Source: Nostoc sp. FACHB-280 (GTDB lineage Bacteria; Cyanobacteriota; Cyanobacteriia; Cyanobacteriales; Nostocaceae). Taken from it: a stretch of DNA of 64,000 nt. A model generated the notes under the pieces. It was not told where the DNA came from, made no database searches, and saw only the letters and a list, made by a program, of their open reading frames with translations. How positions within the stretch are numbered: position 1 is the stretch's first letter; every line of letters begins with the position of its first letter. Positions 27,060-35,491 of the stretch are shown piece by piece. Made by a program: the position numbers and the translations under genes. The stretch is from contig NZ_JACJSD010000012.1 of NCBI RefSeq assembly GCF_014697615.1, positions 119,067 to 183,066 on the forward strand, in the 5' to 3' direction.

Positions 27060-30000
27060 ATGTCAAAAGCAGATAATAATACACGCATATTAACAGATAA
27101 AGAGTACGAAATAAACTTATCTGATAAAATTAACCAATCCAGCACAATATCTTCTACTTGGTATCAGGCTATTACTTTATCTGAGCGTATTCAAAAACAG
27201 TTAAGCTCTAAAAAAGTTGATGCTGAACTTGCCGCGCGGCGTGTACAAAAATGGCAGTCACAGTCTAGTTTTACTGATCAAGCTGACTTCGCTCAACGTT
27301 TAGCAATTAATGGCATCAGTGAGGAAGAATTTTTCAACTTACTTGGTGAACCAATTGAGGCAGTACGAGAACGTTATCCCCACCCCCCACAATGGTTAAC
27401 AGATATCATTTCAGCCTTTGCTCACCCGGTTGCTGCTAATTTACCGCCGCTTCCCCAGAAATTGCAAAATGCAGAAATGAGTGGTTTTTTGGATGCGATC
27501 GCACCATTAATTAGCCAAGGATGCGATCGTTTACAAGCGGGCATCGCTGCGTTAATCGCCACGCAATCTGATTTACCTTTTGTCCCCAGCACAATTACAG
27601 AAGTGTTGTTTGCCAATCTACCAGAAAAGTTACTGGCAATGTTAAGCCGGACAATGGTTTTAGAACTCAATGTTGCCCGTCTGCAAGGCAATCTCCAAGG
27701 AGATACATCCAAAGAAAGATTCCAAAGCTTTTTAGCACAATTACGCCAACCGGAAACAGCGTTAAACTTATTGCAAGAGTATCCGGTTTTAGCTCGTCAA
27801 CTTGTAACTTGCATCGAACAATGGGTAACATTTAGTTTAGAATTTCTGCATCATTTATGCTCTGATTGGCAAGCCATTAAAACTACTTTTAGCCCTGATC
27901 AAGAGCCAGGATTATTGATAGCATTAGACATGACTGTAGGCGATCGCCACAGAGGTGGACGCAGCGTGTCCATTGCCAAATTTAGTTCTGGTTGGCAACT
28001 GGTTTATAAGCCGAAATCATTAGGTGTAGATATTCATTTTCAAGAGTTTTTAACTTGGCTAAATCAACGCAGCGATCTACCAGCATTCCGCACGCTGAAG
28101 CTTCTCAATCAAGGTACATACGGCTGGGTTGAGTTTGTGGAAATGCTAAACTGCTCCTCCTCAGCCGAAGTTGAGCGATTCTACCAACGTATGGGGGCAT
28201 ATCTGGCATTACTTTACGTTCTAGAAGCCAGAGATTTTCACTTTGAAAATTTGATCGCAGTGGGTGAACATCCGGTTTTGATTGACTTGGAGGCACTTTT
28301 TCACCCGCGTCTGGAAGAAGGCGATCGCCACCAAGTACATCAGTTTGCCAATAATATTATGTATGACTCAGTTTTGCGCGTCGGACTACTCCCCTATCGC
28401 GCCTGGGCAAACGCTGAGTCTGGAGGCATTGATCTCAGTGGTTTAGGCACGGTAGGCAAACAGCTAACACCAGATCGTCTTCCTTACTGGCAAGGTGTAG
28501 GTACAGATGAAATGCAACTCCAGCGCCAGCAAATGGAAATGCTAGGACAGCAACATCGACCAACGCTCAATGGTAAAGAAATTAATGCTTTAGATTATAT
28601 AGAATTTCTCATTTCGGGATTCACCAAAATTTATGGATTGTTGTTACAACACCGCGATGAGTTACTAACAGAAAATAGTCCACTTACTTGGTTCGCCAAC
28701 GATGAAGTGCGAGTTATCCTGCGTCCAACGCGAACTTACGGACTGTTGTTTATGGAGAGTTTTCATCCTGATATCCTACGCAACGCATTGGATCGGGATT
28801 GCTACTTTGATAGATTGTGGGCTGAGGTCAAAAGTTACCCAGATATAGCTAGAGCGATCGCCTTTGAACAAGCAGATTTACAAAATGGTGATATTCCACT
28901 GTTTGTCACTCATCCCAATTCACGAGATATGTGGAGTAGTTCTCATGTCCGCATCGCCAACTTTCTCCAAGAACCAAGTGCGATCGCCGTTCAACGCTGT
29001 CTGCAACAACTCAGCGAAACTGATCTCAAACAACAAATATGGTATATTCGCGCTTCCTTAAGCACCCTGGCGCTCAATGTTGAGCAGCAAGCGTCTCACC
29101 CCAGTTACTCTGCAATCAAATCTCAGACTGCGATTAACCGGGAACAGCTATTAACGGCGGCTCAAGTAATTGGCGATCGTTTAGAAGAACTAGCACTGCA
29201 CGACAAAAATCATGTAACTTGGATTGGTTTAACACCTACCATCACCAGTCAATTATCTCTAATTCCCTTGGGGTTGGATCTTTATGGTGGTGTGGCTGGG
29301 GTGGCACTTTTCCTCGCCTACCTTGGTGCTGTCACTAAACAGGAACGCTACACAAAGCTGGCCAAATCTGCACTGAAGACATTGCAACAACAGACTCAGC
29401 TAGGTAAATCATTTCTCAAGTTAATTGGTGGATTTAGCGGTTGGGGAGGTGTGATTTATACTTTGACCCATTTAGCAGTATTGTGGGAGGAGCCAGAGCT
29501 ATTGACTGAAGCGGTAGCAATTTTAGAAATTCTCCCCGATGCCATCAAGCAAGACGAACAATTAGATATTATCGGTGGTGCTGCCGGATGTATTATCAGC
29601 TTAATTAACCTGCATCAATATATTCCCAGCGATCGCATAATCGAGGTGGCGCGTCAATGTGGCGAAAGGCTACTCACCAAAGCTCAATCTATGGAAAAAG
29701 GCATCGGTTGGGTAATTCGTCACGCCGGCACTAAACCTCTAGCTGGATTCTCTCACGGTGCAGCCGGAATTGCTTTGGCGTTGCTAGAGTTAGCCGCCTT
29801 AACGGGTGAAATAAGTTTTCGCACAGCCGCACTGGAGGCGATCGCCTACGAGCGCAGTCTTTTCGCCATCCAGGAAGGAAATTGGCTGGATCTACGCGAC
29901 TTGGAAGTTCCCGGAAAAGATGTTAGTGATTCCCAACCAGCCTTGATGACAGCCTGGTGTCATGGCGCACCTGGTATTGGCTTGGCTCGATTGCGTTGTT

Positions 30001-30362
30001 TGCCATACATTGATGATGCAGAAATCCGTGCCGAAATTAACACAGCCCTAAAAACCACCATCACCCAGGGCTTTGGTAGCAACCATTCCCTCTGTCACGG
30101 AGATTTAGGCAACCTAGAACTGCTGTTGCAAGCCAGTCTAACTCTTGATGATCCACAGTGGAAAACTCAAGGCGATCGCTTGGCTGCTGCCATTCTTGAA
30201 GGTATCAATCAACACGGCTGGCTATGTGGTGTTCCCTTGGGAGTTGAGACACCAGGACTGATGACTGGACTAGCTGGTATTGGTTATGAATTACTCCGCC
30301 TCGCTGCACCAGAAATTGTTCCCTCAGTTTTGGGACTAGAACCGCCCAAAGTTAATAAGTAG
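27060..30362 (+). CDS. lanM: Type II lanthionine synthetase LanM
   Basis: This 1100-residue cytoplasmic enzyme dehydrates Ser/Thr of the precursor and cyclises them with Cys. The N-terminal dehydratase domain (about 170-600) has the kinase-like active-site residues K317 (VYKPKS), D392-x-H394-x-E396-N397 (ARDFHFENL) and D409-x-E411 (LIDLEALF). The C-terminal LanC-like cyclase (from about 740) has the zinc ligands C967 (AWCHG), C1012 and H1013 (SLCHGD). All key residues are present, so the enzyme should be active. The length is at the upper end for LanM. It lies between the precursor and the exporter on the same strand, 51 bases before the likely exporter start. Confidence 0.95.
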   Translation: MSKADNNTRILTDKEYEINLSDKINQSSTISSTWYQAITLSERIQKQLSSKKVDAELAARRVQKWQSQSSFTDQADFAQRLAINGISEEEFFNLLGEPIEAVRERYPHPPQWLTDIISAFAHPVAANLPPLPQKLQNAEMSGFLDAIAPLISQGCDRLQAGIAALIATQSDLPFVPSTITEVLFANLPEKLLAMLSRTMVLELNVARLQGNLQGDTSKERFQSFLAQLRQPETALNLLQEYPVLARQLVTCIEQWVTFSLEFLHHLCSDWQAIKTTFSPDQEPGLLIALDMTVGDRHRGGRSVSIAKFSSGWQLVYKPKSLGVDIHFQEFLTWLNQRSDLPAFRTLKLLNQGTYGWVEFVEMLNCSSSAEVERFYQRMGAYLALLYVLEARDFHFENLIAVGEHPVLIDLEALFHPRLEEGDRHQVHQFANNIMYDSVLRVGLLPYRAWANAESGGIDLSGLGTVGKQLTPDRLPYWQGVGTDEMQLQRQQMEMLGQQHRPTLNGKEINALDYIEFLISGFTKIYGLLLQHRDELLTENSPLTWFANDEVRVILRPTRTYGLLFMESFHPDILRNALDRDCYFDRLWAEVKSYPDIARAIAFEQADLQNGDIPLFVTHPNSRDMWSSSHVRIANFLQEPSAIAVQRCLQQLSETDLKQQIWYIRASLSTLALNVEQQASHPSYSAIKSQTAINREQLLTAAQVIGDRLEELALHDKNHVTWIGLTPTITSQLSLIPLGLDLYGGVAGVALFLAYLGAVTKQERYTKLAKSALKTLQQQTQLGKSFLKLIGGFSGWGGVIYTLTHLAVLWEEPELLTEAVAILEILPDAIKQDEQLDIIGGAAGCIISLINLHQYIPSDRIIEVARQCGERLLTKAQSMEKGIGWVIRHAGTKPLAGFSHGAAGIALALLELAALTGEISFRTAALEAIAYERSLFAIQEGNWLDLRDLEVPGKDVSDSQPALMTAWCHGAPGIGLARLRCLPYIDDAEIRAEINTALKTTITQGFGSNHSLCHGDLGNLELLLQASLTLDDPQWKTQGDRLAAAILEGINQHGWLCGVPLGVETPGLMTGLAGIGYELLRLAAPEIVPSVLGLEPPKVNK

Positions 30363-30413
30363 TTGGACAAAATTAAATTCATTCGTGGTGATAGGGAACA
30401 GGGAAAAGAAAAC

Positions 30414-32630
30414 ATGAAATACCACTTAATTCAACAACATAGCGAAGAAGACTGCGGTGCTGCTAGTCTTGCAACAGTGGCTAAACATTATGGTAAAACC
30501 TTTAGCATGACTCGCTGTCGGGAAGCGGTCGGGACAGGACAGCAAGGAAGCACTTTATTAGGATTGAAACAAGGCGCAGAAATTCTGGGTTTCAATGCAC
30601 GAGCCGTAAAAGTACCTCTGGAGACTTTCAACGAAATCACCCTTCCTTTACCCGCGATTATCCACTGGAAAGGCTATCATTGGGTGGTTTTCTACGGACA
30701 AAAAGGTAATAAATACGTCGTAGCTGACCCAGGTGCAGGTATCCGTTATCTAGAAAAAAAGTGGTTTTTAGAAGCATGGACAAACAAAGTTATGCTGCTG
30801 CTGGAACCAGATCCAGTGCGCTTTTTTACCCAGGAAGATGAAGCAGAAAAAATTGGCGGTTTTGATCGTTTTTTGCGGCGTGTTGCCCCTTATCGTGGCA
30901 TTCTGAGCCAAACCTTATTACTCAACTCGATTTTAGGTTTACTTTCCCTCGCTTCGCCCTTTTTGTTGCAAATTCTCACCGATGATGTGCTGGTGCGGGG
31001 AGATACCCAACTGCTAACTAGTGTTGCCATTGCTGTGATTGTGATGCACTTGGTTAGTAGTAGTTTGCGATTAGCACAATCAAATTTGGTCGCCCATTTT
31101 TCGCAACGGTTACAACTAGGATTAATTTTAGAATTTGGCAGGCAGATTTTACGCTTACCTTTAAGTTACTATGAATCTCGGCGCAGTGGTGAAATTGTCA
31201 GTCGCCTAGAAGATATTCAACAAATTAACCAATTAATTTCGCAAGTTGTTGTCAGTCTGCCCAGCCAATTTTTTATTGCTTTAGTATCTTTAGGTTTCAT
31301 GCTGTTTTATAGTATTAAACTTACAGTTGTAGCTGGGGCGATCGCACTAGTCATGACCTTATCTACCGTAGTTTTCTTGCCCACATTACAGCAAAAAATC
31401 CGCAGTGTTTTGGTGTTATCTGCCGAAAATCAAGGTGTTTTAGTAGAAACCTTTAAAGGTGCTATTACCCTAAAAACAACTACTGCGGCTCCGCAATTTT
31501 GGGAAGAATTTCAAAGTCGATTTAGTCGCCTCGCTAACTTGACTTTCCGTACTATGCAAATTGGTATTGTGAACGGCATATTTTCAAATTTAGTATCCAG
31601 CATTGGCAGTATTACTTTAATTTGGTTCGGTAGTAGTTTAGTCATTCAGCAAGAATTATCAATTGGGATGCTCTTAGCTTTTAATAGTATGAATGGCAAC
31701 TTTACCAACTTTATTCAAACTACTATCGATTTTGTGGATGAATTTACCCGTGCTAAAACTGCTACCCAACGCCTCACAGAAGTCATTGAAGCGACCCCAG
31801 AAATTTTAGACCATAATCAAAAGCCTTGGGTAAATATTCCAGGTAATGCAGATATCACTTGTACCAACCTCAATTTTCATCATCCTGGGAGAGTGGAACT
31901 ACTGCAAGATTTCTCGCTGATCATTCCTGGGGGTCAAGTAATTGCTTTGATTGGTAAATCGGGCTGTGGTAAAAGCACTCTGGCAAAATTGATTGCAGGT
32001 TTATATCAACTCCAGTCGGGTAATATTCGTTTTGGTATTTATAATTTAGAGGATATTTCTTTAGACTGTCTCCGCCAACAAGTGGTGCTAGTACCGCAAG
32101 ATGCACACTTTTGGAGTCGGTCAATTATGGAAAATTTTCGTTTAGGTTCACCTCACATTAGCTTTGAGCAGATTGTCAAAGCTTGCAAAATTGCTGGGGC
32201 TGATGAATTTATTAGCAATCTCCCTGACAAATATCAAACGGTATTAGGGGAATTTGGGGCAAATCTTTCTGGTGGACAACGGCAAAGATTAGCTATTGCG
32301 AGAGCGATTGTAAATAACCCGCCAGTGTTAATTTTAGATGAATCGACTGGCGCACTCGACCCAGTGAGTGAAGCTCAAGTCTTAAATCAGTTACTCGCTC
32401 ACCGTCAAGGTCAAACCACTATTTTAATTAGTCACCGTCCCAAAGTTATTCAGCAAGCTGATTGGATTGTGATGTTGGAACAAGGAAAATTAAAAATTCA
32501 AGGTTCTCCAGAGGCTTTGTGTCATCAATTTGGTGAACATTTAGATTTTCTGGATGCTGGGAATTTATCAGTCAGCAAAAATTCTTGCCAGTGTTATCCG
32601 AATGCAAGTTTCCCCAGCAGCATTCGCTAA
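30414..32630 (+). CDS. lanT: Lanthipeptide exporter: C39 peptidase-ABC transporter (LanT)
   Basis: The ATG at 30414, after GGGAAAAG, is preferred to the in-frame TTG at 30363 because family members start close to the peptidase cysteine. The 738-residue protein has an N-terminal C39 peptidase domain with catalytic C14 (EEDCGAASL), H89 (GYHWVVFYG) and D105 (VADPGAG). A six-helix membrane domain (about 160-440) and an ATPase domain follow, with P-loop IGKSGCGKST (near 514-523), signature LSGGQRQRLAIA and Walker B VLILDEST. It should cleave the leader after the double glycine and export the core across the inner membrane, using the HlyD-type protein encoded next as its periplasmic partner. Confidence 0.95.
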   Translation: MKYHLIQQHSEEDCGAASLATVAKHYGKTFSMTRCREAVGTGQQGSTLLGLKQGAEILGFNARAVKVPLETFNEITLPLPAIIHWKGYHWVVFYGQKGNKYVVADPGAGIRYLEKKWFLEAWTNKVMLLLEPDPVRFFTQEDEAEKIGGFDRFLRRVAPYRGILSQTLLLNSILGLLSLASPFLLQILTDDVLVRGDTQLLTSVAIAVIVMHLVSSSLRLAQSNLVAHFSQRLQLGLILEFGRQILRLPLSYYESRRSGEIVSRLEDIQQINQLISQVVVSLPSQFFIALVSLGFMLFYSIKLTVVAGAIALVMTLSTVVFLPTLQQKIRSVLVLSAENQGVLVETFKGAITLKTTTAAPQFWEEFQSRFSRLANLTFRTMQIGIVNGIFSNLVSSIGSITLIWFGSSLVIQQELSIGMLLAFNSMNGNFTNFIQTTIDFVDEFTRAKTATQRLTEVIEATPEILDHNQKPWVNIPGNADITCTNLNFHHPGRVELLQDFSLIIPGGQVIALIGKSGCGKSTLAKLIAGLYQLQSGNIRFGIYNLEDISLDCLRQQVVLVPQDAHFWSRSIMENFRLGSPHISFEQIVKACKIAGADEFISNLPDKYQTVLGEFGANLSGGQRQRLAIARAIVNNPPVLILDESTGALDPVSEAQVLNQLLAHRQGQTTILISHRPKVIQQADWIVMLEQGKLKIQGSPEALCHQFGEHLDFLDAGNLSVSKNSCQCYPNASFPSSIR

Positions 32631-32669
32631 TCTCTACCGTACTCAGCACTCTTCATCAGGAATACTGTT

Positions 32670-34160
32670 ATGCTTAGTCAGTTTAATGCAGACTCTTTGC
32701 CCCCAGTTGAAGATCATGAATTTCTGCCACCGTTGAGTAATTGGGTGAAAATCGGCAGTTTGATACTTGTTGGTGCTGTGGGGGGAGCGATCGCTTTATC
32801 TTCGATCATCGAATACAGAGTCACTGTACTAGGACAGGCGATCGTCCGGCCTACGGGAGAATTACGGCTTGTCCAAGCGGCGATGACTGGGCAGATAACC
32901 AATGTTTTGGTTAAAGAAAATCAGGCAGTGAATCAAGGAGATGTGCTGGCGACAATTGATGATTCCCGCCTACAAACTCAAAAAAGCCAACTGCAAGGCA
33001 ACATCCAACAGGCGCAATTACAATTACAACAAATTGATGCTCAAATTCAAGCTCTCCATCGCCAAATTCAAGCGGAAACTGAACGCAAAAACCGTTTAGT
33101 AAGTTCGGCTCAAGCTGGATTCAATCGCGCCCAACGCAACTATCGAGAACAGCAAATTAGCGTCCAAGCAGAAGTAGCCGCAGCCCAGGCGAATTTAAAC
33201 AGAGCGCAAAATGAATGGTACAAAGCCCAGATAGAATTACGTGGGGCTGATGCTCAGTTGAAATCCACAAAAATAGCCATGAGTGCGGCGGAAGCTAAAC
33301 GCGATCGCTATCAAAAGATAGTTCAAGCGGGTGTTTTGTCTTTGAATCAATTAGAGGAAGTAGAGTTAGATGTGGCTCAACAAAAACAAGCGATTGAGAT
33401 GCGACAAGCGGCGGTAGAAGCACAAAAGCAAATTATTGCCCAGCAACAACAAACTGTAGTCGCTGAACAAGCCAAACTGCGCCGCGCTCAAGCTGCCCTC
33501 AATCCGATTGATGCGGAAGTAGCGATCGCACAAGAAACAATAGCCCAAGAAATTGCCGGTGGACAAGCTACTCTCGCCACTCTCAACCGTGAATTGCAAG
33601 CTTTGTTGCAACAGCAACTACAAATGAAAAATCAGATCCAGCGTGATACCAAGGAACTACAACAAGTGGTTATGGATCTCAGCCAAACTAAAATTACAGC
33701 CAGTGACAATGGAATTGTCTCACAACTCAATTTGCGAAATCCTGGTCAATCGGTGCGTCAGGGTGAAGAAATTGCTCAAATTGTCCCTAGCAATGCTCCT
33801 TTAGTTATCAAGGCTGCCGTCGCCCCTGATGATGTCAGTAAATTAGCCAAAGGTCAAGAAGTTCAGATGCGGGTGTCTGCCTGTCCTTATCCCGATTACG
33901 GTACTCTTAAAGGTGTTGTTAGTCAAATTTCTGAAGATACAATCAAACCTTCAGGAAATCAAGTTGTTTCCACCGTTGCCAATAATCCTGTTTCTGCTGT
34001 TTACGAGGTGACAATCATCCCAAAAAGTTTTAGTTTTGGTAGAAACCAGCATCTATGTCATATTCAACCAGGAATGCAAGGTAGAGCCGATATTATTTCC
34101 CAAAAAGAAACAGTTTTGAAATTTTTGCTGAGGAAAGCTCGGTTAATTGCAGATGTTTAA
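32670..34160 (+). CDS. HlyD-family membrane fusion protein of the lanthipeptide exporter
   Basis: The 496-residue protein has one N-terminal membrane helix (about 29-50, GSLILVGAVGGAIALSS), a biotinyl/lipoyl-like half motif after it, a long glutamine-rich coiled coil (about 95-330) and a C-terminal beta-barrel region (TASDNGIVSQLNLRNPGQSV, then VAPDDVSKLAKGQEVQMRV). This is the layout of HlyD/LcnD adaptor proteins that link an inner-membrane ABC exporter to an outer-membrane channel. It begins 39 bases after the exporter gene. No TolC-like gene is in the window, so a housekeeping outer-membrane channel is probably used. Confidence 0.92.
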   Translation: MLSQFNADSLPPVEDHEFLPPLSNWVKIGSLILVGAVGGAIALSSIIEYRVTVLGQAIVRPTGELRLVQAAMTGQITNVLVKENQAVNQGDVLATIDDSRLQTQKSQLQGNIQQAQLQLQQIDAQIQALHRQIQAETERKNRLVSSAQAGFNRAQRNYREQQISVQAEVAAAQANLNRAQNEWYKAQIELRGADAQLKSTKIAMSAAEAKRDRYQKIVQAGVLSLNQLEEVELDVAQQKQAIEMRQAAVEAQKQIIAQQQQTVVAEQAKLRRAQAALNPIDAEVAIAQETIAQEIAGGQATLATLNRELQALLQQQLQMKNQIQRDTKELQQVVMDLSQTKITASDNGIVSQLNLRNPGQSVRQGEEIAQIVPSNAPLVIKAAVAPDDVSKLAKGQEVQMRVSACPYPDYGTLKGVVSQISEDTIKPSGNQVVSTVANNPVSAVYEVTIIPKSFSFGRNQHLCHIQPGMQGRADIISQKETVLKFLLRKARLIADV

Positions 34161-34184
34161 CCGCCGAAGTCGGCAGAGCGTTTG

Positions 34185-35093
34185 TTAAGGAAGGTTCTGA
34201 AGAAATTCATCGACAGAGTTGACAGCGATCGCCGCAGCCATTAAATTTTCTAGTTGTTCAATGCTCTGATCTTGCAGCCGGTCTTGCACCTGTTGGGGAA
34301 TTGCACCGAAACGCAGTTGCAATACCTGTATTAACTGTCTTCTCGCACCTTGTTGTAGTCCTTGCTGTACACCTTGCTGTACACCTTGTTGTATTCCTTG
34401 TTGTATTCCTTGTTGTATTCCTTTTTGTAGTCCTTCTGTAAGAATTTCTTGATACCAAGGTGATTCACGTAATACTGTCATATCCCACCTCATAATTTGT
34501 TGGACTAAAGGTATGTCTAGTACAAAACTAGCAAAAAATGCTAACAATGGTTCTAACTGATTAAATTGTTCTGAGGTTCGGAGTTGCTGTAATGCACGTT
34601 GTACAACTGATGTTTCTGCACCACCTCGTAAAATCGGCACAAAAGGCAATAGTGAGGGTAATGGTTGGCTAAACACAATCTCTGCGTCTACTTCCCACAA
34701 GTTAATCACGTGATAGTCTTGAATTACTCTTAGTCCCAAAAACTCGGATTGGTAACTACTCACAACCGTGATTGTGGATGGAGGAGGCAAGATATTGATG
34801 AGTACTGGATAAATCGGTAGTTGATATTTTTCTTCTGCTAAGGCTGCATAAGCCCTCATACGGAGAGGCATATTTTTTGGGTAACGCAACTGCAACTCGT
34901 TGAGAATTAAAAAATCTCCACAGGATTCGCTGTATGCTTTGATTAGCACATCTGTTTCCCGACTAATCCATTGAAATTCAGCACTCAGAATTTCCTGAGC
35001 CACGACATCTGGAAGTTGTGTTACCCATTGCGCCCAAGCATTGGGCGCGAGGCTAATTAATCTTTTACTGCCGGTATCTGCTGCTTTTGCCAC
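34185..35093 (-). CDS. Rpn-like PD-(D/E)XK nuclease / transposase-related protein
   Basis: The 302-residue protein resembles the Rpn/DUF4351 group of predicted PD-(D/E)XK nucleases common in cyanobacteria. Likely core residues are D48 (RETDVLIKAY) and E66-x-Q68 (ILNELQLRY), followed by the conserved MPLRMRAYAALAEEKY. Near residues 220-245 it has six or more tandem QQG(I/V/L) tetrapeptides. The C-terminal helical tail (LQLRFGAIPQQVQDRL, SIEQLENLM) is typical of this group. It is convergent with the exporter operon, with only 24 bases between stop codons. Members have been linked to recombination, but most remain untested. Confidence 0.8.
   Translation of the reverse strand: MAKAADTGSKRLISLAPNAWAQWVTQLPDVVAQEILSAEFQWISRETDVLIKAYSESCGDFLILNELQLRYPKNMPLRMRAYAALAEEKYQLPIYPVLINILPPPSTITVVSSYQSEFLGLRVIQDYHVINLWEVDAEIVFSQPLPSLLPFVPILRGGAETSVVQRALQQLRTSEQFNQLEPLLAFFASFVLDIPLVQQIMRWDMTVLRESPWYQEILTEGLQKGIQQGIQQGIQQGVQQGVQQGLQQGARRQLIQVLQLRFGAIPQQVQDRLQDQSIEQLENLMAAAIAVNSVDEFLQNLP
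34349..34432 (-). repeat. 12-bp tandem repeats inside the Rpn-like gene
   Basis: About seven imperfect 12-bp units of the form CCTTGTTGTATT encode a QQG(I/V/L) tetrapeptide run. They all stay in frame. Such tracts can change copy number by slippage. Confidence 0.8.
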
Positions 35094-35491
35094 TGGATAA
35101 TTTTTAAGTTTAACTGTGATCAGTAATCATCATATATATCAGGCGATCGCACTCACTACAAGGTAGCTAAAAACCGCGCCAGCTAGTTGTCATACTACTT
35201 CAATTGCTTAACTATCAGACCATGAGTTAAGATTTGGGGGATTCTCCCCCAAGCCCCCGATTGGGGGACGGTTGCGTCCCCCAAACCCCCTCCAAAATTA
35301 TTCTTTGGGCTTTTGTTGAGTCTAGTTATTTTCACTTGGGTAGAATATAAATTCATCTGCGTTTATCCGCGTCCATCTGCGGTTAATTATCTCAATATCA
35401 TTCAGGAGTCACCTACACCTGTCAGCTGCTCCCTACCTATCTGCGGTCTTTGATGATAATTCTTTTACCGGACAAGATATCACCTCTTTGA
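35094..35491. other. Gene-free spacer with palindromic repeats
   Basis: No gene is seen. At 35231-35293 lies a C/G-rich palindromic repeat with alternating TGGGGGA and TCCCCCA blocks. Near 35350-35390 there is a copy of the repeat CATCTGCGTTTATCCGCGTC, widespread in cyanobacterial spacers. These probably fold as RNA but no function is assigned. Confidence 0.5.
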
